A DNA stretch of 40,452 nt, taken from an uncultured Burkholderiales bacterium (GTDB lineage Bacteria > Pseudomonadota > Gammaproteobacteria > Burkholderiales > Casimicrobiaceae). Numbering within the stretch: the stretch's first letter is position 1; each line of letters opens with the position of its first letter. Below the pieces are notes generated by a model. The model worked only from the letters and a program-made list of their open reading frames with translations, ran no database searches and was not told where the DNA came from. This document shows, in pieces, positions 26,577 through 34,373 of this stretch. The position numbers and the translations under genes are program-made. The stretch lies in NCBI GenBank assembly GCA_937944385.1, contig CALDYQ010000008.1, forward strand, positions 1 to 40,452, in the 5' to 3' direction.

Positions 26577-27490
26577 CGACCGACACCGAGCCCACGCCCA
26601 TCGTGCGCCGCGTCGGACAGATCGCCGTCATCGGTCGTCCCAACGTCGGCAAGAGCACGCTGCTCAACCGCCTGGTCGGTGAGAAGGTTTCGATCACCTC
26701 GCGCAAGGCGCAGACGACGCGGCTTCCACTGCGCGGCATCCTCACTCGTGGCGACACTCAGTTCGTCTTCGTCGACACCCCGGGCTATCAGACCCGTCAC
26801 GGCGGGGAACTCAACAGGCGACTCAATACGAGTGTCCGCCGCACACTCACCGAGGTGGACGTCGTGCTCTGGGTCTGGGATGCCTCGCGTCTGACCGACG
26901 CAGACCGCTCTGTGCTCGACCTGATCCCCCAAGGCGTGACCCTGATCGGGGTGCCCAACAAGGTCGACCTTCTGCGCGATGCCGAGAGGCGCGCGGGACT
27001 CGCGCAGAGCATCGACGGGCTTGCGAAGACCCGGCCCTTCGCTGCGTTCGTTCCCGTCTCGGCGACGAAGGGAACGCAGACCGATGCCCTGCTCGACGAA
27101 ATCGCGCGCCACCTGCCCGAAGGCGAAGCCCTGTTCGATCCCGATGCGCTCACCGACCGGCCAGAGCGTGTGCTGGCCGCGGAGATGATCCGCGAGAAGG
27201 TCTTCCGTCTTACGGGCGACGAAATCCCTTACCGCGCAGCCGTCCTGATCGAGAAGTTCGAGCAGGAAGGCAACCTGCGGCGCATCTTTGCCGCGATCCT
27301 CGTGGACAAGGCTTCGCAGCGGCCACTGCTCATCGGCGCCGGCGGCGAGCGTCTCAAGCAGATCGGCACCGAGGCGCGTCAGGACATGGAGCGCCTGTTC
27401 GGCGGGCGCGTCTACCTCGAACTGTTCGTCAAGGTGAAGAGCGGCTGGTCGGAAAATGCGGCGGTGCTCCGAGACCTCGGCATCATTTGA
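26573..27490 (+). CDS. era: GTPase Era
   Basis: A 305-residue GTPase needed for 16S rRNA maturation and 30S assembly. G1 is GRPNVGKST, G2 lies in AQTTR, G3 is DTPGYQ and G4 is NKVD. A C-terminal KH RNA-binding domain contains LIGAGGERLKQIG and VYLELFVKVKSGW. The ATG overlaps the rnc stop (ATGA), so translation is probably coupled with the RNase that acts in the same pathway. Confidence 0.97.
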   Translation: MTTDTEPTPIVRRVGQIAVIGRPNVGKSTLLNRLVGEKVSITSRKAQTTRLPLRGILTRGDTQFVFVDTPGYQTRHGGELNRRLNTSVRRTLTEVDVVLWVWDASRLTDADRSVLDLIPQGVTLIGVPNKVDLLRDAERRAGLAQSIDGLAKTRPFAAFVPVSATKGTQTDALLDEIARHLPEGEALFDPDALTDRPERVLAAEMIREKVFRLTGDEIPYRAAVLIEKFEQEGNLRRIFAAILVDKASQRPLLIGAGGERLKQIGTEARQDMERLFGGRVYLELFVKVKSGWSENAAVLRDLGII

Positions 27491-27517
27491 GCGGCTCCGA
27501 CACGACGGCCAAACACC

Positions 27518-28303
27518 GTGCCCACGAACGCCAAGCGCTCGCCGCCTGAACGCGGCTACGTCCTGCACAGTTACCCCTACAAGGAAACGAGTCTCATCGT
27601 GGACGTGTTCACGGTCGATCACGGCCGCATGGCGATGGTTGCCAAGGGGGCGAAGCGTCCTGGATCCGCGCTGCGCGGCGCGCTCCTCTCGCTGCAGCCG
27701 CTCGAGTTGATCTGGAGCGGGCGTGGCGAGGTCCGCACCCTGATCCAGGCTCAATGGCGCCCCGGACAATCCTGGCTCACGGGTCGTGCGCTGATGTGCG
27801 GCATGTATCTCAACGAACTCTTGATCAAGCTGCTGCCGCGCGAAGATCCGCATCCGAAGCTCTTCGAAGCCTACGCGGCGGCCCTGCTCACGCTCGGCGA
27901 ACTGCCGCAAGGCAGCGACCAGAGTGCCGTGCTGCGAGAGTTCGAGGTAACGCTCCTCGCTGAGCTGGGCTACGGGCTCGAACTCGGCGTGGACGTCGTC
28001 ACGGGCGAACCCGTGCATGCGGACCGTCTGTATCGCTACGACATGCTGCGCGGTCCGAGCGAGCGGGGCGCAGGCGAGACCGTTTCGGGTGCTGCGCTGC
28101 TCGCGCTTGCGAGCGGCCGCTTCGACACCCCTCGGATCGCAGCGGAAGCGCGCGAATTCGTGCAGCGCGTCATCGCCGCCCACCTCGAACGCCGCGCGCT
28201 CCGCTCGATCGATGTCCTCGCCGATCTGCGCGCGCTCAGCCAGCGACTCGATAGCCAATCGCCGAGGCGCCGCAGCACGTCGTGCACCTCGCCTACACCA
28301 TGA
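27518..28303 (+). CDS. recO: DNA repair protein RecO
   Basis: A 261-residue recombination mediator that loads RecA on gapped DNA with RecR. The N-terminal OB-fold begins GYVLHSYPYKETSLIVDVFTVDHGRMAMVAKGAKRP, matching the family. The helical C-terminal part contains ALMCGMYLNELLIKLLPREDPH. It starts at a GTG. Its end overlaps acpS by four bases, leaving no room for pdxJ, the usual next gene. Confidence 0.93.
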   Translation: MPTNAKRSPPERGYVLHSYPYKETSLIVDVFTVDHGRMAMVAKGAKRPGSALRGALLSLQPLELIWSGRGEVRTLIQAQWRPGQSWLTGRALMCGMYLNELLIKLLPREDPHPKLFEAYAAALLTLGELPQGSDQSAVLREFEVTLLAELGYGLELGVDVVTGEPVHADRLYRYDMLRGPSERGAGETVSGAALLALASGRFDTPRIAAEAREFVQRVIAAHLERRALRSIDVLADLRALSQRLDSQSPRRRSTSCTSPTP

Positions 28304-28701
28304 TCCACGGCGTCGGCACCGACATCGTCGCCATCGAGCGGATCGACGCCGCGTTCGCGCGCCACGGCGAGCGATTGCTCGACCGCCTGCTCTCGGCCAT
28401 CGAACGCGCCGAGTTCGATCGTCTTCGGCCCGCAGCGCGCGCGGCCTGGCTCGCCAAACGCTGGGCCGCCAAGGAAGCCTTTGGCAAAGCCCTTGGCACG
28501 GGTGTGACGCCTCCATTCACCCTGAGTGCGATCGCCACAGGTCATACGGCGTCGGGACGCCCGTGCTTCGCGCTCTCATCCGACCTCGCGGCCGCCCTTC
28601 GCGCGCGAGGGGTCGGCCGGGTGAGCCTGAGTCTCGCCGACGAGCAGGCCTACGCGATCGCCTTCGTCGTGATGGAATGCGCGGATGAAACCGATGGCTG
28701 A
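28300..28701 (+). CDS. acpS: Holo-[acyl-carrier-protein] synthase
   Basis: A 133-residue 4'-phosphopantetheinyl transferase that activates acyl carrier protein. The metal-binding motif GVGTDIVAIERI is at the N-terminus and the second motif WAAKEAFGKALGTG near residues 50-63. The ATG at 28300 overlaps the recO stop (ATGA); an in-frame GTG at 28282 would add six residues before the conserved start and is less likely. The end overlaps nagZ by 17 bases. Confidence 0.95.
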   Translation: MIHGVGTDIVAIERIDAAFARHGERLLDRLLSAIERAEFDRLRPAARAAWLAKRWAAKEAFGKALGTGVTPPFTLSAIATGHTASGRPCFALSSDLAAALRARGVGRVSLSLADEQAYAIAFVVMECADETDG

Positions 28702-29674
28702 AACGCCCCGCTTGCCCCTCGGCCCCGTGATGACCTCGATCGAAGGAACGAGCTTGAGCCCCGAGGATCGCGATGTCCTGCGCCATCCGCTCATCGGAGG
28801 CGTCATCCTGTTTGCGCGCAACTACGTCGATCGTGCGCAGCTCAGTGCCCTCACCGAGTCGATCCGGTCCCTGCGCGACCCGGAGCTCGTCATCGCGGTC
28901 GATCAGGAGGGTGGCCGCGTGCAGCGCTTCCGCGAAGGCTTCACCGAGATTCCTGCCATGCGTACCCTTGGCGACCTCTGGTCGGCCCACGCACCGACCG
29001 CCCGTGCGCGTGCCTTCGAACTCGGGGTGACGATCGCGCACGAGCTGGGTGAGGTCGGTGTGGATTTCAGCTTTGCTCCGGTCCTCGACCTCGACTATGG
29101 CGAGTCCGCCGTCATCGGTCACCGCGCGTTTCACCGTGATCCGATTGCGGTCGCCTCCCTGGCCACCGCCCTCATCCAGGGCCTGCGGGCGGAGGGCATG
29201 GCCTCGGTCGGCAAGCACTTCCCCGGCCACGGTTTCGTGAAGGGTGACACGCACTGGGAACAGCCAGAGGACCCGCGAGATCTCGCCGCGCTCGAGGCGG
29301 CGGATTTGATTCCGTTCCGCGAGACGATCGCAGCAGGACTCGACGGCGTGATGGCCGCGCACCTGCGTTTTCCGAAGATCGACCCGGGGCTGGCCGGCTT
29401 CTCGCCGTTCTGGCTCGCGGAGGTGCTGCGGAACCGCTTGAACTTCCGTGGCGTCATCTTCACCGATGATCTCGGCATGGTGGCCGCGCATGCGGTGGGG
29501 GATTGGGTCGCCCGGGCCGAGGCCGCCATTGCGGCGGGCGCCGACATCGTGCTCCCGTGCAACGACCGGCCGGGGCTCATTCAGCTGCTCGACCGCTGGA
29601 AACCCGCGCCCGAGCCGGGCCTCGCACTCAAATGGGAGAGGATGAGGAAGACGCCTGCCGGCGGCCGGGCCTGA
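28685..29674 (+). CDS. nagZ: Beta-N-acetylhexosaminidase NagZ
   Basis: A 329-residue family-3 glycosidase that removes GlcNAc from 1,6-anhydro-muropeptides in peptidoglycan recycling. AVDQEGGRVQRF, GKHFPGHG and the nucleophile-containing FTDDLGM are present. No signal peptide, consistent with cytoplasmic NagZ. The start at 28685 lies inside acpS; a second in-frame ATG at 28694 is also possible. Confidence 0.95.
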   Translation: MKPMAETPRLPLGPVMTSIEGTSLSPEDRDVLRHPLIGGVILFARNYVDRAQLSALTESIRSLRDPELVIAVDQEGGRVQRFREGFTEIPAMRTLGDLWSAHAPTARARAFELGVTIAHELGEVGVDFSFAPVLDLDYGESAVIGHRAFHRDPIAVASLATALIQGLRAEGMASVGKHFPGHGFVKGDTHWEQPEDPRDLAALEAADLIPFRETIAAGLDGVMAAHLRFPKIDPGLAGFSPFWLAEVLRNRLNFRGVIFTDDLGMVAAHAVGDWVARAEAAIAAGADIVLPCNDRPGLIQLLDRWKPAPEPGLALKWERMRKTPAGGRA

Positions 29675-29695
29675 GCGCCTGTCTATCGCTGGATC

Positions 29696-31549
29696 ATGAA
29701 CTCAGCCATTGCGGAAACGCTGAAAAGCCTGCCGACGCGCCCGGGCGTCTACCGCATGATCGGGCGTAATGCCGAAGGCGAGCCGATCGTGCTCTACGTC
29801 GGCAAGGCGAAAAATCTCAAGGCGCGCGTCTCGTCCTATTTCGTCAAGAGTGGTCACGGCCCGCGCATCGCCCGCATGGTGGCGCAGATCGAGGCGATCG
29901 AGACCACCGTCACCCGCTCCGAGGCCGAGGCACTTCTGCTCGAGAACAACCTCATCAAGGCGCTCGAGCCGCGCTACAACATCGTCTTCCGGGACGACAA
30001 GAGCTACCCCTACCTGTGCCTGACGCGCGAGCCGTATCCCCAGCTACGGTTCTTTCGCGGCAAACCCGACCGACGGCATCGCTACTTCGGTCCTTTCCCG
30101 AGCGCTGCGGCAGTGCGGGAAGGCATCCAGACCCTGCAGAAGGTCTTCCAGCTCCGCACCTGCGAGAACACGGTGTTCGCCCATCGTTCGCGTCCCTGCA
30201 TGCTCGCCCAGATCGGCCGCTGCAGTGCGCCGTGCGTCGGCGCGGTCAGCGAGGGTGATTACGCACGGGATGTCACCCATGCCGAACGCTTTCTCGAGGG
30301 CCGGGCCGATGAAGTCACCCGCGATCTCGAAGCCGAGATGGAAGCGGCGGCGGCCGAGCTCGCCTTCGAGCGCGCGGCACGATTACGCGACAAGATCGCG
30401 CGGCTCAATCGACTGCAAAGCCGGCAGTTCGTGGCCTCGGCGCGCGACACCGACACCGACGTGATCGCGCTCGTGCAGGAAAACGGTCTCATCGCCATCA
30501 ATGTCGTGATGATCCGCGGCGGGCAGCACGTCGGCGATCGCACGCACTTCCCGGCGAAGAACGCGCCATCCGAGCCCCTGCCCGAGGACGAGCTCGCCGA
30601 ACTCCTCGAACGCTTCATCGCCCAGCATTACCTGGGCCGTGAAGTCCCCTCGCAAATCGTCTCGAGTCATCCTTTCGATGTCGAGGCCCTGACCGATGCA
30701 CTCACACAGCAAGCGCGTCGCACCATCGAACTCACGGCAAATCCTTCGGGCATGCGCCGCGCCTGGCTCGACATGGCAAGCGAGAACGCACGGCTCGCGA
30801 TCCTTGCGCGCCTGAGGCAGTCGGACACCGGGGCATCGCGGCTTCAGGCGCTGATCGACGCGCTCGGCCTTCCGGACCACGTGCGCCGCATCGAGTGCTT
30901 CGACATCTCGCACACACAGGGCGAAGCCACCGTGGCGAGTTGCATCGTCTTCGATCAGAACGCCCTGCAGCCCGCCCAGTACCGCAGCATGAACATCCGG
31001 AGCGTGGTCGACGGGGATGATTACGCGGCGATGCGGGAAGCATTGCGCCGTCGGGCTGCGCGGATTGCAGCCGAGGACGTTCCCCGCCCCGACCTCTGGA
31101 TCATCGACGGCGGAGCGGGACAGGTCGCGGTCGCAGCCCAAGTGCTCGCCGAAGCCGGCCTGCATGACATCGCGCTCTTCGGCTCGGCCAAGGGGGCCGA
31201 GCGGCGCAAGGGCTTCGAGCAATTCATCTTTCCGGCCGACGAAACCGGACGGTCACCGCCGCCGGTTCGGCTCGCCTCGGATCACCCTGGACTGCACCTG
31301 GTCCAGCAGTTGCAGGACGAAGCGCACCGCTTTGCGATCACGGGCCACCGCGCCCGACGCGCCAAGGCACGCGAAGTCTCGCTGCTCGACGAGATCGACG
31401 GCATCGGCCCGCGCAAGAAAAGTGCGCTCCTCAAGCGCTTCGGCAGCGTGCGAGGCATCGCCGCGGCATCACTCGACGACCTGATGCAGGTGCCTGGCAT
31501 CTCCCGCGAACTGGCCGAGCGGATCGATGCGGCATTGCACGGCGGGTGA
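29696..31549 (+). CDS. uvrC: UvrABC excision nuclease subunit C
   Basis: A 617-residue nucleotide-excision repair nuclease. The N-terminal GIY-YIG domain (PGVYRM through LYVGKAKNLKARVSSYF) makes the 3' incision. A cysteine cluster (RPCMLAQIGRCSAPC) and a UVR domain (LAFERAARLRDKIARLNRL) follow. The RNase H-like domain that makes the 5' cut has ECFDISHTQGEATVAS. Tandem helix-hairpin-helix motifs end the protein (IDGIGPRKKSALLKRFGS, VPGISRELAERI). pgsA often follows in relatives; here a convergent sulfur locus begins 14 bases later. Confidence 0.97.
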   Translation: MNSAIAETLKSLPTRPGVYRMIGRNAEGEPIVLYVGKAKNLKARVSSYFVKSGHGPRIARMVAQIEAIETTVTRSEAEALLLENNLIKALEPRYNIVFRDDKSYPYLCLTREPYPQLRFFRGKPDRRHRYFGPFPSAAAVREGIQTLQKVFQLRTCENTVFAHRSRPCMLAQIGRCSAPCVGAVSEGDYARDVTHAERFLEGRADEVTRDLEAEMEAAAAELAFERAARLRDKIARLNRLQSRQFVASARDTDTDVIALVQENGLIAINVVMIRGGQHVGDRTHFPAKNAPSEPLPEDELAELLERFIAQHYLGREVPSQIVSSHPFDVEALTDALTQQARRTIELTANPSGMRRAWLDMASENARLAILARLRQSDTGASRLQALIDALGLPDHVRRIECFDISHTQGEATVASCIVFDQNALQPAQYRSMNIRSVVDGDDYAAMREALRRRAARIAAEDVPRPDLWIIDGGAGQVAVAAQVLAEAGLHDIALFGSAKGAERRKGFEQFIFPADETGRSPPPVRLASDHPGLHLVQQLQDEAHRFAITGHRARRAKAREVSLLDEIDGIGPRKKSALLKRFGSVRGIAAASLDDLMQVPGISRELAERIDAALHGG

Positions 31550-31563
31550 CCCGCCGCGGTGCG

Positions 31564-31974
31564 TCAGCCGCGCTTGAGCAGCCGATCGTGGATCACCATG
31601 CCAGCGAGCATGGTCAGCACAAAGATGATGACGGGGAGCGAACCGGTAGCTGCCACCGCGATCGCCGGGCCCGGGCAGAGCCCCGCGATACCCCAGCCTG
31701 CACCGAAGAGCACACCACCGAGGATCAGACGCCCATCGATCGTCGTGTTGTTGGGCAGCTGCATGGGTTCGCCGGTCAGGGAGGTCTTGCGACCCTTGGC
31801 GAGCATGAAGCCGACGACGCCGACTGCAATTGCGCCGCCCATCACGAGGGCGAGCGACGGATCCCAGTTCAAGAGGTCAAGAAAACCTTTGACCTTCATC
31901 GGGTTGGTCATGCCCGCAGCAATGAGACCCACGCCAAAGACGAGACCAGCGATGAGAGAAACGACGAAAGCCAT
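31564..31974 (-). CDS. YeeE/YedE-type sulfur transport subunit (DUF6691, PmpB-like half)
   Basis: A 136-residue membrane protein with about four hydrophobic segments and the conserved GWGIAGLCPGPAI motif, whose cysteine is implicated in passing sulfur species in YeeE-type transporters. Two-gene split versions like this one and its upstream neighbour occur in operons controlled by BigR-type repressors. The ATG at 31974 lies two bases after the neighbour's stop. Sulfur transport is the likely role; whether it moves thiosulfate or a persulfide is not clear. Confidence 0.85.
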   Translation of the reverse strand: MAFVVSLIAGLVFGVGLIAAGMTNPMKVKGFLDLLNWDPSLALVMGGAIAVGVVGFMLAKGRKTSLTGEPMQLPNNTTIDGRLILGGVLFGAGWGIAGLCPGPAIAVAATGSLPVIIFVLTMLAGMVIHDRLLKRG

Positions 31975-31976
31975 GG

Positions 31977-32417
31977 TCAGCCTCCGATCGAGAGCAGGTG
32001 GCGGAGAACGAACACGGTGAGCATGCCCGCACCGATGAATGCAAGCACGTTCACGAGCGAACGCAGGGAAAAGCGCGACAGGCCGCAGACGCCGTGGCCC
32101 GACGTACAGCCATTGGCCATGCGCACACCGATGCCAACGAGCAGGCCGGCGAGGATCACGAGCGGGAGGCCAACGTCGGTTGCCGTGGGCGGCATCGGCG
32201 CAACGGCCATCCAGAGCCACGGCGCAATCACGAGGCCGAGGACGAAGCCCCAGCGGATACGGTCACCCGCAGTGGTGCCCTGAAGCAAGCCACCCAGGAT
32301 GCCCGCGATGCCGGCGATGCGCCCCACACCGAGCGCATAGATGACGGCCGAAAGGCCGATGAGCAGCCCGCCGATCAGCGCGGCCGCGGGCGTGAATGAT
32401 GCCCAGTCTATGGTCAT
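31977..32417 (-). CDS. YeeE/YedE-type sulfur transport subunit (PmpA-like half)
   Basis: A 146-residue membrane protein with about four hydrophobic segments and the signature MANGCTSGHGVCGLSR, whose cysteines mark the YeeE/YedE family. The ATG at 32417 has GGAGG nine bases upstream, a strong site. It is followed almost at once by the second half-subunit, so the two probably form one transporter. The regulator gene lies 86 bases upstream on the same strand. Confidence 0.87.
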   Translation of the reverse strand: MTIDWASFTPAAALIGGLLIGLSAVIYALGVGRIAGIAGILGGLLQGTTAGDRIRWGFVLGLVIAPWLWMAVAPMPPTATDVGLPLVILAGLLVGIGVRMANGCTSGHGVCGLSRFSLRSLVNVLAFIGAGMLTVFVLRHLLSIGG

Positions 32418-32503
32418 GTTGTCGATCCTCCAGATGGTTGGTGAGTCAAAAAGTCGATTCGGGCGTCGCGAGCACGACCGACGTGGTAGGGGCGAAGCGC
32501 GGA

Positions 32504-32881
32504 TCAGCCCGAAGCCGAGCGCTCCGGCACCCGGCAAAACAGATCGTGCAGCGTCTGCAGGAGCACGTGAACCGAGGGGGCTTCCACGCGGTAGTAGATG
32601 AATTTGCCCTCGCGGCGGGCTCGGATCAGCCCTTTCTCGCGCAGGATGGTCAACTGCTGCGACAGTGTCGGCTGCACGATGCCCGTCGCCGACTCGATGC
32701 GGCTCACGCAGGCCTCGCCTTCGGAAAGAAAACAGAGGATCAGCAGCCGGTCGGGATTCGCGAGCAGTTTGAGCAGCCCCGCCGCGGCCAGACACTGGTC
32801 CCGAAGGGGCGTGAGGTCGACCGCCCCGGCGACCGGGCCGCTGCTCGATTCGATGTCAGCAAGGGCATCAATCATGATCAA
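32504..32881 (-). CDS. ArsR-family repressor, BigR/SqrR-like sulfane-sulfur sensor
   Basis: A 125-residue winged-helix regulator. The recognition region is GIVQPTLSQQLTILREKGLIRARREGKFIYYRV. Cysteines are at 30, 50, 58 and 116. Cys50 (LLILC) and Cys116 (DLFC) are 66 residues apart, the same separation as Cys42/Cys108 of BigR and Cys41/Cys107 of SqrR, which form a tetrasulfide link in response to persulfides. It should repress the flanking sulfur genes until reactive sulfur builds up. It faces the dioxygenase gene across an AT-rich region containing a large dyad, the likely operator. Confidence 0.85.
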   Translation of the reverse strand: MIMIDALADIESSSGPVAGAVDLTPLRDQCLAAAGLLKLLANPDRLLILCFLSEGEACVSRIESATGIVQPTLSQQLTILREKGLIRARREGKFIYYRVEAPSVHVLLQTLHDLFCRVPERSASG

Positions 32882-32992
32882 GGCTGCTCGTTACCGCGCC
32901 CGCACCGTCAGCAAAAGCCACACCATGAATGGCTCGCCAGCTGAGGCAGACACGCGCTTCGTTTGCGCTGCATCAACGATTGAAATCGTAGC

Positions 32993-33031
32993 ACAATTTA
33001 CAAACTTATAGTCTATACTTTTAAAAATTGT
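32993..33031. promoter_or_regulatory. 39-bp AT-rich dyad, candidate operator/promoter of the sulfur locus
   Basis: The dyad is centred at 33012. The arms ACAATTT (32993-32999) and AAATTGT (33025-33031) and the core TATAG-T-CTATA (33007-33017) share the same centre, with 15 of 19 position pairs complementary. A -10-like TATACT at 33014-33019 overlaps the core. No convincing -35 seen. The stretch is far richer in A and T than its surroundings. A repressor dimer bound here would block transcription of the dioxygenase and possibly its own gene. Confidence 0.65.
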
Positions 33032-33046
33032 TGAGTGGAAACCGCC

Positions 33047-33907
33047 ATGCCGGAACCGCGCATCCAGTCGTACTTCGACCCCGACACCTGGACCGTCACT
33101 CACATCGTCTCGTGCCCGATCACGCGCCGGGCCGCGGTCATCGACAGCGTGCTCGACTATGACCCGAAGTCGGGTCGCACCTCGACCGCGTCCGCGCAGA
33201 AGGTGCTCGACCATGTCAAGGCGAACGACCTGACCGTCGATTGGCACTTGGAGACCCACGCACACGCGGACCACTTCTCGGCGGCGCCCTGGCTCAAGGA
33301 GCGCCTGGGCGGCAAGATCGCCATTGGCGAGCACATCAAGACCGTGCAAAAGGTCTTCAGCGGCATCTTCAATGCCAAGGACATCGATGCCGAGGGGCGT
33401 CAGTTCGACGTGATGTTCAAGGATGGCGACACGTTCAACGTGGGCGAGATTCCCTTTCGCGTGATGCACACGCCCGGCCATACCCCAGCGTGCGTCGTGT
33501 ATGTGACGGACGGCCACGCCTTCATCGGCGACACGCTGTTCATGCCAGACTACGGCACGGCGCGCTGCGACTTCCCTGGCGGCGATGCAGCCACGCTGTA
33601 TCGCTCGATCCGCAAGCTGCTCTCGCTGCCCGGCGACACCAAGCTGCACCTCTGCCATGACTATCAGCCCGGCGGCCGGGAGCCGCGCTGGGTGACGACG
33701 GTCGACGAGCAGCGCCGTTCGAACATCCACGTCCACGACGGCATCACCGAAGAGGAGTTCGTCGCCATGCGGACCGCGCGCGACAAGACGCTCGCGATGC
33801 CGACGCTGATCCTGCCGTCGGTGCAGGTGAATGCCCGCGCCGGCCACTTTCCGCCGCCGGAGGACAACGGCGTGGCGTACCTGAAGATTCCGCTCAATGT
33901 GCTCTGA
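33047..33907 (+). CDS. Persulfide dioxygenase, metallo-beta-lactamase fold (Blh/ETHE1 group)
   Basis: A 286-residue non-haem iron enzyme that oxidises glutathione persulfide to sulfite. Metal-site motifs are HAHADH (His71, His73, Asp75, His76), PGHTP (His145) and GDTLF (Asp162), with HLCHDYQ at 201-207. The C-terminal run LILPSVQVNARAGHFPPPEDNG is typical of Blh proteins. Blh is often a DUF442-dioxygenase fusion; here the DUF442 part is a separate overlapping gene. The ATG at 33047 starts the conserved domain; a GTG at 33035 is in frame. Confidence 0.9.
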   Translation: MPEPRIQSYFDPDTWTVTHIVSCPITRRAAVIDSVLDYDPKSGRTSTASAQKVLDHVKANDLTVDWHLETHAHADHFSAAPWLKERLGGKIAIGEHIKTVQKVFSGIFNAKDIDAEGRQFDVMFKDGDTFNVGEIPFRVMHTPGHTPACVVYVTDGHAFIGDTLFMPDYGTARCDFPGGDAATLYRSIRKLLSLPGDTKLHLCHDYQPGGREPRWVTTVDEQRRSNIHVHDGITEEEFVAMRTARDKTLAMPTLILPSVQVNARAGHFPPPEDNGVAYLKIPLNVL

Positions 33908-34373
33908 TTCCGTGTCTGCTGCACGTCAACGCCCGAATCGCACCATCAGCGCGGTGCCGACGCACCTGATCGACCCCGAAGGCGATCACCTCGTCATCGC
34001 CCCGCAGATCCGGCCCGAGCACGTGGCCGAGATCGCGGCCGCCGGTTTCAAGACGCTCATCAACAATCGGCCCGACGGTGAGGAGGGCGGCATCGCCATG
34101 GCCGAGATCGAGCGCGAGGCCAAGAAACACGGTCTCACGTTCATCGCGCAGCCGGTGCTCTTCTCCAAGCTCACCGCCGAAGACGGAGCCGTCTTCGCAC
34201 GCGCGCTCGATGAGTCGCCCGGGCCGATCTTTGCCTACTGCCGCACCGGGCGTCGTTGTGCGGCACTCTGGGCGCTTGCCCGCGCGCCAAAACGCGGCAC
34301 CGAGACCGTGCTCCGCTTGTCGCGTGAAGCCGGCTGCGACCTCGAGGAACTGCGGCCGAGACTGCCGAAGTGA
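33897..34373 (+). CDS. DUF442 / TIGR01244-family sulfurtransferase
   Basis: A 158-residue protein with a phosphatase-like fold. It contains LVIAPQIRPEHVAEIAAAGFKTLINNRPDGEE in family style and the active loop YCRTGRRC (Cys115 in a CxxGxR loop, plus an extra Cys121). Relatives are fused to or encoded beside persulfide dioxygenases and act on persulfide or thiosulfate sulfur. It overlaps the dioxygenase gene by 11 bases and the next gene by four, so the three are very likely one transcript. The extra cysteine two residues past the loop arginines is worth noting. Confidence 0.85.
   Translation: MCSDSVSAARQRPNRTISAVPTHLIDPEGDHLVIAPQIRPEHVAEIAAAGFKTLINNRPDGEEGGIAMAEIEREAKKHGLTFIAQPVLFSKLTAEDGAVFARALDESPGPIFAYCRTGRRCAALWALARAPKRGTETVLRLSREAGCDLEELRPRLPK

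Noticed and set aside
26480-28516. Long open frame antisense to era and recO (about 680 codons)
   Set aside because: It opposes two clear housekeeping genes, has no motif and is compositionally typical of an antisense shadow.
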